46,153 bases of DNA, taken from assembly GCA_008125075.1 (NCBI GenBank), contig VLTH01000003.1, positions 542,799 through 588,951 on the forward strand, in the 5' to 3' direction. Below the pieces are notes generated by a model. It was not told the origin of the DNA, did no database searches, and was given only the letters and a program-made list of their open reading frames with translations. Shown piece after piece: positions 44,015 through 46,153 of the stretch (positions within the stretch are counted from its first letter, which is position 1; each line of letters opens with the position of its first letter). Position numbers and translations under genes: made by a program. Origin of the DNA: Acetivibrio alkalicellulosi. GTDB taxonomy: Bacteria > Bacillota > Clostridia > Acetivibrionales > Acetivibrionaceae.

Positions 44015-45526
44015 ATGGATAAAAAAAACAATGCTGGTGCTATAGCATCAAATGCCGGAGATGATTTCCATATTATTTGGGCATGCAAAAAACTGTTAGA
44101 AATATTAAAACCCAATAGTGAACTTACTGCTATTTCTGTCGAAGGTCCAACATGGGAAGACTCTATTCGCATTGAGAATGAACAAAAATTATACTCTATT
44201 GATTTGGCAGAATATTATGGAGGAGATAGATTTGAGCTCGCTCAGCGAGTCGTTTTTTCTCAGTTAAAATATAGCGCTTATCAAATGGAAAAGCCTTGGA
44301 CAGCGGCTAACCTATGTGCTAGCACAAATGGTAGCAACTCGATTATTCGCAGGCTCGCCGACACATATGGTGGATTTTGTGAAAAATATGAAAATGTCCA
44401 GAAGAAACTTATTTTAAAGCTGGTCAGTAACCGTAAGTTACAAACAGTTTTTTCGGATCACATAGATGAGTGTACGACCATATTAAGGGAAAAGAAGTAT
44501 AAGCGCGTGGGAGACTTAGTAAAGAATTTATCTCCTAAATGTAAAGAGGATATTAATAAAATATATAAAACATCAAAGTTAAGTTCTGCATCTTTTATTA
44601 AGTTCCTATTACTTTTGAATTTTGATGACTGTGGTACAAATATTCGCAGCATTCATAGGGCGGAAATAATAAAACAGTTGGGAAATTGGAATATCAGTAA
44701 TTTACGTGGTAGATATAATTCTTTAATTATGCACTTGAGGGAAATGATGCTACCAGAAAAACCAATAGGATTTCCAATGAATAGAGAGTATGTTTTAGCA
44801 GCACTTGATACTAGTATTTATCAAGCATTTCCTGCACCGATAAAAATCGATTCGACTTTAAACGTTTATATTGAACGTGATTTCGGTAGTGAAATTCTAA
44901 GATATATTCAAGAAAATCAAAAAAAGATTATCTGTCTGCAAGCTGCGGCAGGAGTAGGCAAGACTACGTTTGTAAATAATATACAAAATGTTTTGCCTAA
45001 GGAATCAATAGCTATCCTATACGATTGCTATGGTGGCGGTTCATTTCTACAACCTGGTGAACGTAGACATCTAACAGAAGTGGCAATACCTCAAATCTGT
45101 AACACATTAGCAACAGAGTGTGGAACGGAGTGGATGATAGGTCGCCCTTCTAAAGAGTATGAGTATTGGCGATTCTTAAGTGAACGGTTGGAAAAAGCAG
45201 TATCCTATGTGCGACAGCAAAATCCATTAGCGATAGTGGCAATTATTATTGATGCAGCAGACAACAGTATGGTTGCAGCGAATTATTTTAAAGAAGAGTG
45301 TTTTTTACAGGGATTATTGAATCAATCCCTACCTAATGGTGTATGTTTAATTGTTACTACAAGAACAGAAAGAAGATATTTAATTCCGTTTGAGGACGAA
45401 TTAAAAACCTTTGATCTTCCTCCATTTGAATTACCTGAAAGCTCTCAACATATCCGCTCTGTGTTTTGGAACGCGACGGATTCACAATGTAATGAATTTC
45501 ATATCCTTACAGACCCCCTGTGTTAA
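44015..45526 (+). pseudogene. Nuclease-STAND NTPase, 3' end lost to an IS element
   Basis: The remaining ~500 residues begin with a PD-(D/E)xK-like nuclease domain (~1-200). The start AGDDFHIIWACKKLL and E43, D63 (SIDLAEYYGG) and Q83-x-K85 (FSQLKYS) give an E-D-QxK active site like Cap4/DUF4297 nucleases. An NTPase domain follows (~285-490) with Walker A AAGVGKTT (K316) and Walker B AIIIDAAD (D413). Anti-phage STAND proteins of this kind usually continue into a long sensor repeat region; here the frame ends at HILTDPLC beside the IS end at 45519. GAGGAGATG precedes the ATG. Confidence 0.85.
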
Positions 45527-45590
45527 AATAGTTGTCGTAAGGTAAAAAATGTGTTAAGCTCAATAAAGAGATAAAAAGGAGACGACGACT

Positions 45591-46082
45591 ATGCCTAAAA
45601 ATAACAAAAATAACAAAACATATTCTAAAGAGCAAAGAGAAGCGATTTTGGCTAAAATATTACCACCTAATAACATGCCATTATCAGAAGTTGCAAATGA
45701 AACAGGTATACCCACAAGTACTTTGAGTACTTGGAAAGCAAAAGAATTAAATAAAAACAATAAAAAGATAAATAAATCAAAAGACAAGTTCCTGATTGTT
45801 GTAGAAACTTATACACTGTCTGAATATGAATTAAATGAGTATTGTAGAAAAAATGGTCTATATGCACAAGAAGTTAAAATGTGGCAAAAGTGTTTTGCAT
45901 CTGCTCTAGATAAAGAACCAGAGCCAGTTAAAGAAATAAAGGAAGAACTACTCAAGGAAAAGAAAAAAGTTAAAACTCTTGAAAAGGAGATAAACAGAAA
46001 GGATAAAGCATTAGCTGAAGCAGCAGCTTTGTTGGTACTCAAAAAAAAGTTACAAGCGTTCCGGGGGGAAGAGGAAGATTAA
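45591..46082 (+). CDS. IS3-type transposase OrfA
   Basis: The 163-residue protein has an N-terminal helix-turn-helix (YSKEQREAILAKILPPNNMPLSEVANETGIPTSTLSTWK), a second similar HTH region (DKFLIVVETYTLSEYELNEYCRKNGLYAQEVKMWQ), and a leucine-zipper-like coiled coil (KEELLKEKKKVKTLEKEINRKDKALAEAAALLVLKKK). This matches OrfA of IS3-family elements, which binds the IS ends. AAAAGGAG is 9 nt before the ATG. The C-terminal coding sequence carries a slippery A-run that should let some ribosomes move to the OrfB frame. Confidence 0.85.
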   Translation: MPKNNKNNKTYSKEQREAILAKILPPNNMPLSEVANETGIPTSTLSTWKAKELNKNNKKINKSKDKFLIVVETYTLSEYELNEYCRKNGLYAQEVKMWQKCFASALDKEPEPVKEIKEELLKEKKKVKTLEKEINRKDKALAEAAALLVLKKKLQAFRGEEED

Positions 46083-46099
46083 CAACCTTATCGGAACGC
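46043..46099 (+). promoter_or_regulatory. Probable programmed -1 frameshift signal of the IS
   Basis: The heptamer AAAAAAG (46043-46049) is in the right phase (A AAA AAG) for -1 slippage. A hairpin with 8-bp perfect arms (GCGTTCCG 46056-46063 / CGGAACGC 46092-46099) begins 7 nt later. Slippage leads into the OrfB frame. Confidence 0.7.
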
Positions 46100-46153
46100 A
46101 AAACAATAATAGAATTAATAAATGAAGCAAGAGAAAATGGAGCAAGATTAAAA
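46073..46153 (+). CDS. IS3-type transposase OrfB, N-terminal part
   Basis: The -1 frame relative to OrfA reads RLTTLSERKTIIELINEARENGA, the usual start of OrfB ahead of its DDE integrase domain. There is no credible start codon of its own, consistent with expression as an OrfAB fusion. It is cut by the window end. Confidence 0.65.

Larger units (their letters stand above)
45519..46153 (+). mobile_element. IS3-family-like insertion sequence, left part
   Basis: The disrupted STAND gene ends where TGTGTTAAAATAG begins (45519), and TGTGTTAAG recurs at 45549. Two overlapping transposase frames follow in the IS3 manner. The right end is beyond the window, so exact ends and target duplication cannot be given. 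Confidence 0.75.

Noticed and set aside
1-46153. tRNA or rRNA genes
   Set aside because: I looked for cloverleaf-like segments with GGTTCRAATCC arms and rRNA signatures and saw none; a tRNAscan run would settle it.

Overview
The window is an AT-rich stretch of a Gram-positive anaerobe. The best fit is a cellulosome-forming clostridium of the Acetivibrio/Ruminiclostridium type. Evidence: two secreted leucine-rich-repeat (LRR) proteins carry type I dockerin duplications with Ser-Leu or Ser-Thr at the cohesin-recognition positions, one of them fused to a serpin; there is a secreted GH18 chitinase with a Thr-Pro linker; ribosome binding sites are strong GGAGG types; TTG and GTG starts are common. 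The species cannot be named from the sequence alone.

Layout. (1) 1-15500 is mostly intact chromosome: LRR-dockerin-serpin gene; purC; a five-gene operon of ArsR regulator, ArsP-type permease, two thioredoxin-fold proteins and a CcdA-like electron carrier, behind a consensus promoter whose -10 box lies in a 34-bp perfect palindrome; YdbC-like protein; cupin; SDR; YccF; DUF454; chitinase; superoxide dismutase; CPBP protease; one unknown gene. (2) 15500-20400 is rearranged: a P-loop ATPase gene has its first 207 bp (promoter region to Walker A) duplicated around a DUF1016/YhcG-type nuclease gene, and the downstream ATPase copy is cut short next to a large serine recombinase with an excisionase-like gene and a 41-residue ORF. 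(3) 20400-30800 shows the same pattern again: the 5' part of an alpha/beta-hydrolase gene occurs three times. Two copies are truncated and the third is intact. Between the copies lie an LRR-dockerin gene and then a three-gene cassette (DUF4256, AlkD-like, lipoprotein). The intact hydrolase is translationally coupled to a membrane histidine kinase and a response regulator that ends in an XRE-type helix-turn-helix. (4) 31200-46153 looks like a defence/mobile island: SF1 helicase plus DUF2290 protein, an ISKra4-like transposase remnant, a small resolvase with palindromic sites, remnants of metallophosphoesterase, HNH and PLD-type nuclease genes, an intact AAA+ ATPase/subtilase pair, and a nuclease-STAND NTPase cut by an IS3-like element that runs off the window and carries a likely -1 frameshift signal.

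The three points most worth following are the hydrolase/kinase/REC-XRE signalling operon, the repeated 'truncated 5' copy, cargo, fuller copy' architecture seen at two unrelated genes, and the AAA+/subtilase plus nuclease-STAND defence modules. All family names come from recognition of motifs by eye; no database search was possible.
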